Shown here piece after piece: positions 9,098-18,095 of a stretch of 64,000 nt of DNA; position 1 is the first letter of the stretch; each line of letters opens with the position of its first letter. Below the pieces are notes generated by a model that was not told where the DNA came from, searched no databases, and saw nothing but the letters and a program-made list of their open reading frames with translations. The DNA comes from Sphingomonas sp. R647. GTDB lineage: Bacteria; Pseudomonadota; Alphaproteobacteria; Sphingomonadales; Sphingomonadaceae. The stretch is from the NCBI RefSeq assembly GCF_020177055.1, contig NZ_JAIQXT010000008.1, positions 82,303-146,302 of the forward strand. The letters are read 5' to 3'. The position numbers and the translations under genes are program-made.

Positions 9098-10005
9098 GCC
9101 GCAAGCCGACGCCCAAACGCCCGACGGTCAAGCCCAAACGCCGCGCGCAATCGAAGCGCAAGCAGCCGCATTTGCTCGACCGGATGGTCGCGGCGATGCC
9201 GGTGAGCGAGGCGACGCTGCATCGGATCATTGCGTGGAGCATCACCGGCATCGCGGTTGCGTCGCTGATCGGCGTGGCGGTGCTGTTCGGGGTGCCCGGC
9301 GTGGTCGGCACGGCGGCGGCGGAAGTGGTCGGGCGGGCGGGCTTTCGCGTGCAGCAGGTCGAGGTGACCGGGATCAAGCGCGCCGACAAGATGACCGTGT
9401 ATAACTACGCGCTGGACGAGAAGAGCCGCGCGATGCCGTTGGTTGATCTGGACGAGGTGCGCGCGCGGTTGATGACGATCGGCTGGGTCGCCGATGCGCG
9501 CGTGTCGCGTCGCCTGCCTGACACGCTGGTGGTCGATATCGTCGAGCGCAAGGCGGCGGCGGTGTGGCAGCATCAGGGGCAACTCATGCTGATCGATGCC
9601 GAGGGCGTGCTGCTGGAGCCGGTGTCGGCCGAGGCGATGCCCGATCTGCCGCTGGTGATCGGCGATGGCGCCTATGCGCAGCAGCCAGCGTACCAGAAAT
9701 TGCTCGCGGCGGCGCCCGCGCTGCGCCCGCTGGTCAAGGCGGCGACATGGATCGGCAACCGCCGCTGGGACCTGTCCTTCAACACCGGCGAGCGGCTGGC
9801 GCTGCCCGAGGGGGAAGAGGCGGCGGCCAAGGCCTTGGTCAAGTTCGCCGAGCTCGACGGCGCGGATCGGTTGCTGGGGCGCGGGTACCTGCGCTTTGAT
9901 CTGCGCGATCCGACGCGGCTGGTGGTGCGGATGCCGGGGCAGGTGATCCGCAAAGAGATTGAATCTGCGGCAGAAACTGCCAGTGTGAATGTGCAGGGGG
10001 AGTAA
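9094..10005 (+). CDS. ftsQ: Cell division protein FtsQ
   Basis: FtsQ is a bitopic divisome protein that links early and late division proteins. The 303-aa product has a Lys/Arg-rich cytoplasmic N-terminus of about 45 residues and a single membrane helix (about residues 46-75). A periplasmic POTRA region follows, starting near 'FRVQQVEVTGIKRADK', then the FtsQ/DivIB beta domain containing 'IGWVADARVSRRLPDTL'. ATGA overlap with ddl; ftsA starts three bases after its stop. Confidence 0.92.
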   Translation: MSRKPTPKRPTVKPKRRAQSKRKQPHLLDRMVAAMPVSEATLHRIIAWSITGIAVASLIGVAVLFGVPGVVGTAAAEVVGRAGFRVQQVEVTGIKRADKMTVYNYALDEKSRAMPLVDLDEVRARLMTIGWVADARVSRRLPDTLVVDIVERKAAAVWQHQGQLMLIDAEGVLLEPVSAEAMPDLPLVIGDGAYAQQPAYQKLLAAAPALRPLVKAATWIGNRRWDLSFNTGERLALPEGEEAAAKALVKFAELDGADRLLGRGYLRFDLRDPTRLVVRMPGQVIRKEIESAAETASVNVQGE

Positions 10006-10008
10006 GAC

Positions 10009-11271
10009 ATGGCCAAGACCGCGCCCGAGGGACTGATTACCGCGCTCGATATCGGGTCGTCGAAAGTGTCGGCGCTGATCGCGCAAAAGGGCGATGGCGG
10101 CGAACTGGTCGTGCTCGGCACCGGCCAGCGCGAGAGCCGGGGCGTGCAGCGCGGCTATATCGCCGACATGGCCGCGACCGAAGTGGCGGTGCGCGAGGCC
10201 GTTGAGCAGGCGGAGCGGATCGCGGGCACGAACATCGAGGATGTCTGGGTCAGCTTCTCGGCTGGGGGGCTGGAGTCCAATATCCTGCGGCTCGAGGTCG
10301 ATCTGGGCGGGCATCGCGTCGAGCAATCGGACATCGATGATCTGCTGCGCGCCGGGCGTGAGGCGATCAATCCGGGCGGGCGCATGGTGCTGCACGCACA
10401 GCCGACGCGCTACACGCTCGATGGTCTGGCGGGCGTCAAGCAGCCGCGCGGGCTGCATGCCGAGCGGCTGGGTGTGGACATCCATGTCGTGTCGACCGAG
10501 GGCGCGCCGGTGCGCAACCTCGATCTGTGCGTCCGTTCGGCGCATCTGGAGGTGCGGTCGATCATCGCCGCGCCGGTCGCGACGGGGCTGGCTTGCCTGT
10601 CCGAGGAGGAGCGCGAGCTGGGCGTGGCACTGGTCGAGATCGGCGCGGGCGTGACCAATGTTTCGGTCTACAAGGACGGCGTGCTGACCGGCCTGTCGTC
10701 AATCCAGCAGGGGTCGGCGGACATCACCGACGATATCGCCAGCGCGTTCGGGACGCGGCGCGGGCAGGCCGAGCGGATGAAGTGCTTTTATGGCAGCGCC
10801 AACATGACGCCGCGCGACAATCACGACATGATCGACATCGCGCCTGCAAGCCTCGAGGAAGAGGGCGAGGGTGCGCGGATCACGCGGGCGCAGCTGATCG
10901 CGGTGATCCGCCTGCGGCTCGACCGGTTGATGGCGGAAATCGCCAAGGAGCTGACGCGGCTGAATTTCGAGGACCCGGTGGGGCGGCAGATCGTGCTGAC
11001 CGGCGGCGGCGCCGAGCTGAAGGGCGTGGCGGATTATGCGCAGCAGGCGCTGGGCCGATCGGTCCGGGTCGGGCGTCCGCGCGGCCTGACCGCGCTGCCT
11101 GAGGCGCATGCGGGGCCGGCGTTTGCGACGCTGGCGGGGCTGGCGACCTTTGCCGCGGCTGACCCGGTCGACCTGCGCAATCTGGAGCCGTCGCGCGGCC
11201 AATTGGTGATCCGGAGCAATCCGAAGGCGATGTTGCAGCGGATGATGGCCGCGTTTCGGGCCAATTATTGA
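10009..11271 (+). CDS. ftsA: Cell division protein FtsA
   Basis: FtsA is an actin-like ATPase that tethers FtsZ to the inner membrane. The 420-aa protein has the phosphate-1 loop 'ALDIGSSKVSALIA' near its N-terminus, the SHS2/1C subdomain, 'VEIGAGVTNVSVYKDG' (phosphate 2) and 'VLTGGGAELKGVADYA' (adenosine motif). It ends in an amphipathic helix 'AMLQRMMAAFRANY' expected to be the membrane anchor. It lies three bases after ftsQ. The last bases overlap a candidate promoter for ftsZ. Confidence 0.95.
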   Translation: MAKTAPEGLITALDIGSSKVSALIAQKGDGGELVVLGTGQRESRGVQRGYIADMAATEVAVREAVEQAERIAGTNIEDVWVSFSAGGLESNILRLEVDLGGHRVEQSDIDDLLRAGREAINPGGRMVLHAQPTRYTLDGLAGVKQPRGLHAERLGVDIHVVSTEGAPVRNLDLCVRSAHLEVRSIIAAPVATGLACLSEEERELGVALVEIGAGVTNVSVYKDGVLTGLSSIQQGSADITDDIASAFGTRRGQAERMKCFYGSANMTPRDNHDMIDIAPASLEEEGEGARITRAQLIAVIRLRLDRLMAEIAKELTRLNFEDPVGRQIVLTGGGAELKGVADYAQQALGRSVRVGRPRGLTALPEAHAGPAFATLAGLATFAAADPVDLRNLEPSRGQLVIRSNPKAMLQRMMAAFRANY

Positions 11272-11297
11272 CATTTCATGTCAGCGGCGGCGGATAA
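11268..11297 (+). promoter_or_regulatory. Candidate ftsZ promoter with overlapping palindrome
   Basis: TTGACA at 11268-11273 spans the ftsA stop codon and is followed after 18 bases by GGATAA (11292-11297). This resembles a housekeeping promoter with slightly long spacing. A perfect 6-bp inverted repeat, TGACAT-TTC-ATGTCA (11269-11283), covers the -35 element and could be an operator. The start point has not been mapped. It lies about 90 bases before the ftsZ start, in a 115-base gap that is unusually long for this operon. Confidence 0.35.
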
Positions 11298-11386
11298 CGC
11301 TGGAACGGCACCGCCGCATGGTGCAGAAACAGGGGTTAGACGGGGGTAGCTTAAAACCGGCGCGACCCCGAGGAGACTGAACGACA

Positions 11387-12874
11387 ATGAGCATCGATTT
11401 CCTTCCGCCCGACCTGGACGAACTGACGCCGCGCATCACGGTGATCGGCGTAGGCGGCGCGGGCGGCAACGCGATCGCGAACATGATCCGCGCCGAGGTG
11501 CAGGGGGTCGAGTTCCTGGTGGCGAACACCGACGCGCAGGCACTGAAGCAGTCGAGCGCCAGCCATCGCATCCAGCTGGGCGCGAAGATCACGCAAGGGT
11601 TGGGCGCAGGTAGCCGGCCCGAGATCGGCCGCGCCGCAGCCGAAGAGACGATCGAGCATGTGCAGGAAGCGCTGAAGGGCGCACATATGTGCTTCATCGC
11701 GGCCGGCATGGGTGGCGGCACCGGCACGGGCGCTGCGCCGGTGATCGCCAAGGCCGCGCGCGACATGGGCATCCTGACCGTCGGCGTCGTGACCAAGCCG
11801 TTCGCGTTCGAAGGCAAGAAGCGCGCATTGTCGGCGGAAGCGGGCATCGAAGAGCTGCAGAAGTTCGTCGACACGCTGATCGTCATTCCGAACCAGAACC
11901 TGTTCCTGGTCGCCAACGCCAACACGACGTTCAAGGAAGCGTTCGAGATGGCGGACGAGGTGCTGCAGCAGGGCGTGCGCGGCATCACCGACCTGATGGT
12001 CATGCCGGGCCTGATCAACCTCGACTTTGCCGACGTCCGCGCCGTGATGAGCGAGATGGGCAAGGCGATGATGGGCACCGGCGAGTCGAGCGGCGACAAC
12101 CGCGCGATCGAGGCGGCCCAGCAGGCGATCGCCAACCCGCTGCTCGACGGCGTGTCGCTGGATGGTGCAAAGGGCGTCATCGTGTCGATCACCGGCGGCG
12201 AGGACATGCGCCTGCTCGAAGTCGACGAAGCCGCGAACCATATCCGCGAGCTGGTCGACGACAATGCCAACATCATCTGGGGTTCGGCGTTCAACCCCGA
12301 CCTGGAAGGCAAGATTCGCGTGTCGGTCGTCGCGACGGGCATCGAGGCGGATGCATCGGCCAAGCCCGCCGCACCCGCCGCGCCCGAGGCCAGCCGCAGC
12401 TTCTCGTTCGGCACCGTGCGCCGCCCGCTGGGTGCTGCCGCTCCGGCGGCTGAGGCCCCTGCCGCTGCGCCCGAGCCCGAGGCAGTTGCAGAGCCCGTGG
12501 CGCCTGCGCCCGCGCCGGTCGTGTTCGACGACACCGCGCCAGTCGCACGTGACGAGGACGAACTGACGCTGGAAGCGCCCGACGCGCTGCCGGCCGACAC
12601 TGCGGACGAGCTGGTGCTCGGTTCCGACGCGATGGTGCCCGAAGCACCCGCCGCGCAGGAGCCGCCGCGCGAGCCGACGATCCGTCGCCGCTGGCTGACC
12701 GGTGGCGACGAGGAAGAGGTTGCGGCACCCGCCCCGGCTCCGGTCGAAGCGCCCAAGAAGACCGGCGGCACGCTGTTCGAGCGGATGGCGGCGGCGCGCG
12801 GCGGTTCGAAGGACGATGACGACAAGGATCCGCTGGACATTCCGCGTTTCCTCAACCGTCAGAACAACCAGTAA
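11387..12874 (+). CDS. ftsZ: Cell division protein FtsZ
   Basis: FtsZ is the tubulin-like GTPase that forms the Z ring. The 495-aa protein has 'VIGVGGAGGNAIANMI' (residues 19-34), the tubulin signature 'GGGTGTGAAPV' (109-119) and the T7-loop region 'NLDFADVRAVM'. After about residue 320 comes a long Ala/Pro/Glu-rich linker, longer than in E. coli as is usual in alphaproteobacteria. It ends in a C-terminal conserved peptide 'LDIPRFLNRQ' that binds FtsA and other tethers. An AGGAG site lies about 12 bases before the ATG. A GC-rich hairpin follows the stop. Confidence 0.97.
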   Translation: MSIDFLPPDLDELTPRITVIGVGGAGGNAIANMIRAEVQGVEFLVANTDAQALKQSSASHRIQLGAKITQGLGAGSRPEIGRAAAEETIEHVQEALKGAHMCFIAAGMGGGTGTGAAPVIAKAARDMGILTVGVVTKPFAFEGKKRALSAEAGIEELQKFVDTLIVIPNQNLFLVANANTTFKEAFEMADEVLQQGVRGITDLMVMPGLINLDFADVRAVMSEMGKAMMGTGESSGDNRAIEAAQQAIANPLLDGVSLDGAKGVIVSITGGEDMRLLEVDEAANHIRELVDDNANIIWGSAFNPDLEGKIRVSVVATGIEADASAKPAAPAAPEASRSFSFGTVRRPLGAAAPAAEAPAAAPEPEAVAEPVAPAPAPVVFDDTAPVARDEDELTLEAPDALPADTADELVLGSDAMVPEAPAAQEPPREPTIRRRWLTGGDEEEVAAPAPAPVEAPKKTGGTLFERMAAARGGSKDDDDKDPLDIPRFLNRQNNQ

Positions 12875-12881
12875 TCCCGAC

Positions 12882-12910
12882 GGGCTCCGCGCGTGATGCG
12901 TGCGGAGCCC
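12882..12910 (+). terminator. GC-rich hairpin after ftsZ
   Basis: A perfect 9-bp stem GGGCTCCGC / GCGGAGCCC (12882-12890 and 12902-12910) begins seven bases after the ftsZ stop. No T-run follows, so it may be a pause or 3'-end-stabilising structure rather than a classic intrinsic terminator. Its position is where the dcw transcript would be expected to end. Confidence 0.5.
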
Positions 12911-13005
12911 CCGGCATCCTGTCGCGGTTGCGCGTCGGCCCATCGCCAGCGTGTCGCGATGACAGCAGATATTCAGACCCTCGATGGTGTAGCCTGCGGA
13001 CTCCC

Positions 13006-14883
13006 ATGACACGCGCAGCCCGATCCATCCGCCTTTCCTTGCTTTTGAGCGCCGCGCTGGCCGTGGTCGCCCCGGCTGTTGCGCCAAATGCGGTTGCGCA
13101 GGAAATCGCGCCGCCACCCACGCCCAATGCCGACCGGCTGGCCGAGCAGATGCGCATCCTCGCCACCGATCCGCGCAACGTCCCCGCATTGCTTGCGGCG
13201 GGCGAGCTGAGCGCGCGGCTCAACGATCCGTCGGCTGCGGCGGGGTTCTTCGCGCGTGCGCAGGCGCTGGCGCCGGGCAATCCGCGCGTTGCGGCGGGGC
13301 AGGCGATGGTGATGGTGCGGTCCGAGCGGCCGGGCGAGGCGCTGCGGCTGTTTGCGCTGGCCGAGCGCGGCGGGGTGGCGATGGAGCCCTATGCCTCCGA
13401 TCGCGGGCTCGCCTATGACCTGATCGGGGCGCAGCCGCATGCGCAGCGCGAGCATCGGATTGCGATGGCGCGCGGCGCCGATGACGAGACGGTCCGCCGC
13501 TTTGCCTATTCGCTGGGGATCAGCGGGCGCACCGATGAGGCGATGAAGATCCTCGACCCGCTGCTCCGCCGCAGTGATCGTGCAGCGTGGCGCGCGCGCG
13601 CGTTCATCCTGGCGATGAACGGCGATGCCGCAGGAGCCGATCGCATCGCGGCAACGATGATGGGCGGCGTGGGGACTGCGCTCGCGCCGTTCTTTCGCCG
13701 CTTGCCGAGCCTGACCCCGGCCGACAAGGCGTTTGCGGTGCATTTCGGCGAGCTGCGGCGCACCCCGTCGCGGGTCGCGGATGCGCAGGTTGCGCCGCCC
13801 TTGCCCTTTATCGCGCCCGAGCGGGTGGCCGCTGCGCCGCCGCCGCCGCGCGTGCCCGAGGCAGCATCGACGCCCGCGCGCCCGGAACGGCGGGTGAGTG
13901 CGCGCGAGCGGCGGGCGCAGGAAGCAGCGGCTGCACGTCAGGCGGCTGCGGATGCCGAAGCAAAGCGGCTGGCCGATGCGCGGGCGGCGCAGGAGGCGGA
14001 GACGCAGCGCCGCGCCGAAGCGGCCCGGCTCGCCGAGCAGCAAAGGCTGGAGATGGAGCGCGTCGCGCAGGCGCAGCGCGACGCCGAAGCGCGGCGGGTC
14101 GCCGAGGCGGAACGTGCGGCGCTGGCGCAGCGAGAGGCGGATGCCCGCGCGGCGCAGGAGCGCGCGGTGCGCGAGGCGGAGGCGCGGCGGGCTGCCGAAG
14201 CGGCAACGGCGTCGGTTGTTACCCCGCCGCCCGCAACTGCACCGGTCGAGGTTGCGCGTGCGCCTGAACCTGCACCTGCACCCCAGCCGGCACCGCGTCC
14301 GGCAGCGCCGCGCGTGGGCGCGGAGGATAGTGTGATCGCGCGGATCATGGCCGGGATCACGATTCCTGCCGCCGAGTTGGGCGTCGATCCGATGCCCGGT
14401 CGCGCGCCGGAGCCGGAAGCTGCGCCTGCCCCCGCACCCGCGCCCGCTCCGGTGGCCGAGGCGGCGAAGCCGAAGCCCGAGCCTGTGGCCAAGCCGGCAG
14501 CCAAGCCCGTGGTAACGGCGAAAGCGGATCCCAAGGCCAAGATCGACCCGAAGGCCAAAACTGACCCGAAGGCAAAGGCCAAGCCCAAGATCGACCCCGC
14601 CAAGGCTGAGCCCGCGCGCCATTGGGCGCAGGTTGCGGGTGGAGCGGACGTCAAGGCGCTGCCCAAGGCGTGGAAGGCGATCGTCGCCGATGCGCCCGCC
14701 GAGTTCCGCGGGAAGCAGGCGTGGACGACGCCGTTGCGCTTTACCAATCGGTTGCTGGTCGGGCCGTTCAAGACGCCGGCGGCCGCGCAGGATTTCGTCA
14801 ACGCGATCCGGAAGAAGGGCGTGTCGGCCTTTGCCTGGAGCAGCGAAGCGGGACAGAAGATCGAGAAGCTGCCGGTAAATTGA
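13006..14883 (+). CDS. Exported TPR/coiled-coil protein with C-terminal SPOR domain
   Basis: The start at ATG 13006 gives 625 aa with a clear signal peptide cleaved near 'AVAQE'. TPR-like helices follow (about residues 40-230). A long Ala/Glu/Arg/Gln-rich charged coiled coil comes next, roughly residues 280-400. Then there is a Pro/Ala/Lys linker and a SPOR-type domain over the last 80 residues ('HWAQVAGGADVKALPKAWKA' to the end). SPOR domains bind denuded septal peptidoglycan, so a periplasmic role in cell-wall or division work is inferred. That fits its place behind ftsZ. An in-frame extension to 12928 lacks a signal sequence and was not used. Confidence 0.8.
   Translation: MTRAARSIRLSLLLSAALAVVAPAVAPNAVAQEIAPPPTPNADRLAEQMRILATDPRNVPALLAAGELSARLNDPSAAAGFFARAQALAPGNPRVAAGQAMVMVRSERPGEALRLFALAERGGVAMEPYASDRGLAYDLIGAQPHAQREHRIAMARGADDETVRRFAYSLGISGRTDEAMKILDPLLRRSDRAAWRARAFILAMNGDAAGADRIAATMMGGVGTALAPFFRRLPSLTPADKAFAVHFGELRRTPSRVADAQVAPPLPFIAPERVAAAPPPPRVPEAASTPARPERRVSARERRAQEAAAARQAAADAEAKRLADARAAQEAETQRRAEAARLAEQQRLEMERVAQAQRDAEARRVAEAERAALAQREADARAAQERAVREAEARRAAEAATASVVTPPPATAPVEVARAPEPAPAPQPAPRPAAPRVGAEDSVIARIMAGITIPAAELGVDPMPGRAPEPEAAPAPAPAPAPVAEAAKPKPEPVAKPAAKPVVTAKADPKAKIDPKAKTDPKAKAKPKIDPAKAEPARHWAQVAGGADVKALPKAWKAIVADAPAEFRGKQAWTTPLRFTNRLLVGPFKTPAAAQDFVNAIRKKGVSAFAWSSEAGQKIEKLPVN
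14527..14580 (+). repeat. Three in-frame 18-bp repeats encoding 'DPKAKx'
   Basis: Three consecutive 6-codon units encode DPKAK followed by I, T or A, in the linker just before the SPOR domain. The units differ at synonymous positions, so this is a low-complexity Lys-rich tether rather than a recent exact duplication. Confidence 0.8.
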
Positions 14884-14923
14884 TCTATGCGGGCGCCATG
14901 TCGATTCGCCTGACGTTCGCCGC

Positions 14924-16087
14924 ATGACCCTCGCCCGCTATGCCAGCGATCCCGCGCGCAGCCGTGGGCGGTTGTTTGACGAGGGGAAGGGGACCGCGCG
15001 CGGGCCGCGCGACGCGTTTCAGCGTGACCGCGACCGCATCGTCCATTCGATCAGCTTCCGCCGCCTGCGCCACAAGACGCAGGTGTTCATGGCGCCCGAT
15101 GGCGACCATTTTCGCGTGCGGCTGACCCACAGTCTGGAGGTCGCACAGATCGGGCGGACGGTCGCGCGGACTTTGGGGCTGAACGAGGATCTGACCGAGG
15201 CGCTGTGCCTGGCGCATGATATCGGCCACCCGCCGTTCGGCCATGCCGGCGAGCGGGCACTGGAAGAGGCGCTGAGCGGGCGGGGCGGGTTCGACCATAA
15301 TGGCAACACGCTGCGTGCGTTGATGGTGGTCGATTGCCCTTATCCCGGGTGGGACGGGCTGAACCTGAGCTGGGAGACGCTGGAAGGGCTGGCCAAGCAT
15401 AATGGGCCGGTGACGGAGCCGGGCTGGGCGCTGACGGCGGCGGACGCAGCGTTTCCGCTGGAGCTTACGCAGCACAGCTCGCTGGAGGCGCAGGTCGCGG
15501 CGATCGCCGACGACATCGCCTATGACAATCACGATATCGACGATGGGCTGCGCGCGGGGCTGCTGACGCTGGATCAGCTTCTGGAAGTGCCGCTGGTCGC
15601 GCGGGGTTGGGACGCGGTGCGCGCGCGGTTCCCGGATGGCTCGCCGAAGCGGCTGATGCGCGAGCTGGTCCGGGCGCAAATCGGGGTGATGGTCAACGAC
15701 CTGCTCGACGAGACGCGGCGGCGGATCGTCGAGGCGGGCATCGAGACGGCGGCAGATGTGCGCGCGGCGGGGCGGGCACTGTGCGGCTTTTCCGATGCGA
15801 TGCGCGAGGAGGAGCGGGCGCTCAAGCGCTTCATGTACGCCAATCTCTATCACCATCCGCACCAGCTGGCGGCGGCGGAGATGGCGCATGGCGTGATTGC
15901 TGGGCTGTATGCGGCCTATGCCGCGGACCCGGTGCTGATGCCCGAGGACTGGCGCGAGACGCTGCCGAGCGAAGAGCCGTGGCGCAGTCGGCATATCGCC
16001 GATTTCATCGCGGGGATGACCGACCGCTACGCGATTTCGCGCTATCGCGAGGTGGTGGGCAAGATCGAGTTGCCGGAGGGGTTTTAG
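14924..16087 (+). CDS. dgt: dGTPase-like HD-domain triphosphohydrolase
   Basis: This belongs to the deoxyguanosinetriphosphate triphosphohydrolase-like family, which hydrolyses dNTPs to nucleosides and triphosphate. The 387-aa protein carries 'FQRDRDRIVHSISFRRL', 'FRVRLTHSLEVAQIGRT' (H69) and the metal-binding HD in 'LAHDIGHPPFGHAGE' (H98/D99). The length matches the shorter alphaproteobacterial subgroup rather than E. coli Dgt (about 505 aa), so the exact substrate is uncertain. It starts 40 bases after the SPOR gene and is followed by a convergent palindrome. Confidence 0.88.
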   Translation: MTLARYASDPARSRGRLFDEGKGTARGPRDAFQRDRDRIVHSISFRRLRHKTQVFMAPDGDHFRVRLTHSLEVAQIGRTVARTLGLNEDLTEALCLAHDIGHPPFGHAGERALEEALSGRGGFDHNGNTLRALMVVDCPYPGWDGLNLSWETLEGLAKHNGPVTEPGWALTAADAAFPLELTQHSSLEAQVAAIADDIAYDNHDIDDGLRAGLLTLDQLLEVPLVARGWDAVRARFPDGSPKRLMRELVRAQIGVMVNDLLDETRRRIVEAGIETAADVRAAGRALCGFSDAMREEERALKRFMYANLYHHPHQLAAAEMAHGVIAGLYAAYAADPVLMPEDWRETLPSEEPWRSRHIADFIAGMTDRYAISRYREVVGKIELPEGF

Positions 16088-16095
16088 GCGACCCT

Positions 16096-16127
16096 ATTCC
16101 TCCCCCGAGCATGCTCAGGGGAGGAAT
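16096..16127. terminator. Palindrome between convergent genes
   Basis: A perfect 10-bp stem ATTCCTCCCC / GGGGAGGAAT (16096-16105 and 16118-16127) encloses a smaller palindrome GAGCATGCTC. It lies 8 bases after the dgt stop and 11 bases from the end of the convergent gene. That position suits a bidirectional terminator, although T-runs are absent. Confidence 0.5.
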
Positions 16128-16138
16128 GAGTGGCTCGC

Positions 16139-16414
16139 TTAGCGCGAAGCCGTCTGGACGGTCGGCGCGAGCGGCTTGGCGATGCGGAACGACACCGGGG
16201 TGCCGCCGACGCGGCCGGTGACCTGCTTGCCGCGCACGACCAACGTGTAGGCCGAGCCGCCGGGGAATGCCTTGCCTTCGAGCACGGTGGCGTCGCCGTC
16301 GCGCTTGCTGGTGTAGACATAGGTGACGCCGTCGCGCTTGAAGCTGCGCTCGCCGGCAGTTGCGGCGACCGGGAGGCTGAGGAGGACGGCGGCGCTGATG
16401 AAGGTCTTGATCAC
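16139..16414 (-). CDS. Small periplasmic protein of unknown function
   Basis: The GTG at 16414, preceded by a GGGAGAAAG ribosome site, gives 91 aa. A signal peptide ends near 'PVAATAGE'. The mature part of about 70 residues is predicted to be mostly beta strand ('GVTYVYTSKRDGDATVLEG'). I do not recognise a characterised family. A longer in-frame reading to 16603 would add a segment with no signal sequence and was rejected. It converges on dgt. Confidence 0.7.
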   Translation of the reverse strand: MIKTFISAAVLLSLPVAATAGERSFKRDGVTYVYTSKRDGDATVLEGKAFPGGSAYTLVVRGKQVTGRVGGTPVSFRIAKPLAPTVQTASR

Positions 16415-16645
16415 GATCTTTCTCCCTTGAAGATTTGAAGGGCCAGATCGGCATCCAATATTGTTCTGTTCTTGCCCCCATTGATATGCTGCGCCGCAGC
16501 AATGCCAAGCGCGAAGGATGCAAGTGCGATTGCGCGGGACGCATCGGGGACGAACCGCATGCTCGGCGCGACGAACCGCGCCGCTGGCACAGATTTGCGA
16601 CAAAGCGGGCGTAGCGTTCGATGGTCACTCTTCGGGATATTGCCC

Positions 16646-18091
16646 ATGTCGGACGCGAGCATTGCCCTTAACCGGTTCGGATTAGGCGGAAGGGCGGATG
16701 CATCCGCACCCGCCGATCCGCGCCGTGCGCTGATCGACCAGATGGCGCGGTTCGATGTGCGGCCCGGTGCGATTGCGGCGCTTCCCGCCACGCCGGTGAT
16801 CGCCGCCGCAGTCGCCGACTATCTGGAAGAGCTGCGGATGGTGCAGCGCGACCTGCGGCAGGAGCGCCGCGCGGGCGATGCCATGCCGGAGGGCGAGGCT
16901 GCAGACCCCGCGCGACAGGTCCGTCAGGCGGGACGGCAGCAGGGGCGCGATTTCTACATGACCGCCGCCGGCGCGCGCGCGCAGGTGGCGGTGGCGAGCG
17001 ATACGCCGTTCGTCGAGCGGCTGGTGCATTTCTGGTCGAACCACTTTGCCGTGTCGGCGGACAAGCAGACCATGGTGGGTCTGGCCGGCGCGTTCGAGTT
17101 CGACGCGATCCGACCGCATGTGCTGGGCAATTTCCGCGACATGCTGCACGCGGTCGAGCGGCATCCGGCGATGCTGCTGTATCTGGATCAGGCGCAGTCG
17201 GTCGGGCCGGGCAGCGTTGCGGGGCAGGCGGCCGCACGGCGTGGCGGGCCGCAGCGGGTGGGCCTCAACGAAAATCTGGCGCGCGAGATATTGGAGTTGC
17301 ACACGCTGGGCGTGCGGACTGGCTATACGCAGGCGGACGTTACCGAATTTGCCCGCGCCATGACCGGGTGGAGCGTTGCGGGGATTACGCGTGGCCCCGC
17401 TGCGCGCTTTGCGGGGCTTGAAGGCAAGCCTGGCAGCTTTGTCTTTGCCGGGCGGATCCACGAGCCGGGGTCGCGCACGATCATGGGCAAAAGCTATGCC
17501 CAGCAGGGCGAGCGGCAGGCGGCGGCGGTGCTCGACGACCTTGCCGTGCATCAGGCTACGGCGAAGCATCTCGCGACCAAGCTGGCGCGGCATTTTGCGG
17601 GGGATGAGCCGCCCGCGTCCTTGGTCGGCAAGCTGGAGGCGGCATTCCTGAAATCGGGCGGCGACCTGCCGACCGTGTATCGCGTGCTGATCGAGGCGCC
17701 CGAGGCGTGGGTGGCACAACCGGTCAAGTTTCGCACGCCGTGGGAATGGTCGATCGCGGCGATGCGCGCGCTGGGTACGCGCGAGATTCCGGGTGAGGCG
17801 GTGCTGGGGCTGATGAACCAGCTCGGCCAGCCGGTGTGGCGGCCGGGATCGCCCGCCGGGTTCGACGATATCGCGGCGAGCTGGGCCGGGCCGGACGCGG
17901 TGATGCGCCGGGTCGAGGCGGCGGAGCGGATGGCGGCGCGCACCCGCGATACGATCGATGCGCGGGCGCGGGCGGCGGTGCTGTTCCCCGGTGCGCTCAG
18001 TGCCACGACCAGCCAGGCCATCGCACGTGCCGAAAGCGCGTCACAGGGCGTCGCGCTGATGCTCGTCGCCCCCGAATTCATGCGGAGATAA
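16646..18091 (+). CDS. DUF1800 domain-containing protein
   Basis: The ATG at 16646 gives 481 aa beginning 'MSDASIALNRFGLGGRADA', the usual N-terminal pattern of the DUF1800 family. Further family features are 'LVHFWSNHFAVSADKQTM', 'NENLAREILELHTLGV', 'YTQADVTEFARAMTGW' and 'ATKLARHFAGDEPP'. The function is unknown. It is immediately followed by a DUF1501 gene, and the two are very commonly paired in proteobacteria, presumably as partners. An in-frame extension to 16472 has no family similarity. Confidence 0.88.
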   Translation: MSDASIALNRFGLGGRADASAPADPRRALIDQMARFDVRPGAIAALPATPVIAAAVADYLEELRMVQRDLRQERRAGDAMPEGEAADPARQVRQAGRQQGRDFYMTAAGARAQVAVASDTPFVERLVHFWSNHFAVSADKQTMVGLAGAFEFDAIRPHVLGNFRDMLHAVERHPAMLLYLDQAQSVGPGSVAGQAAARRGGPQRVGLNENLAREILELHTLGVRTGYTQADVTEFARAMTGWSVAGITRGPAARFAGLEGKPGSFVFAGRIHEPGSRTIMGKSYAQQGERQAAAVLDDLAVHQATAKHLATKLARHFAGDEPPASLVGKLEAAFLKSGGDLPTVYRVLIEAPEAWVAQPVKFRTPWEWSIAAMRALGTREIPGEAVLGLMNQLGQPVWRPGSPAGFDDIAASWAGPDAVMRRVEAAERMAARTRDTIDARARAAVLFPGALSATTSQAIARAESASQGVALMLVAPEFMRR

Positions 18092-18095
18092 TGTG

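Noticed and set aside
12928..13005. Extended N-terminus for the TPR/SPOR protein
   Set aside because: The extra residues lack a signal sequence, while the ATG at 13006 opens with a clean signal peptide.
14527..14580. CRISPR or VNTR-type array
   Set aside because: Three in-frame 18-bp units coding a Lys-rich linker, with no spacers and with synonymous differences.
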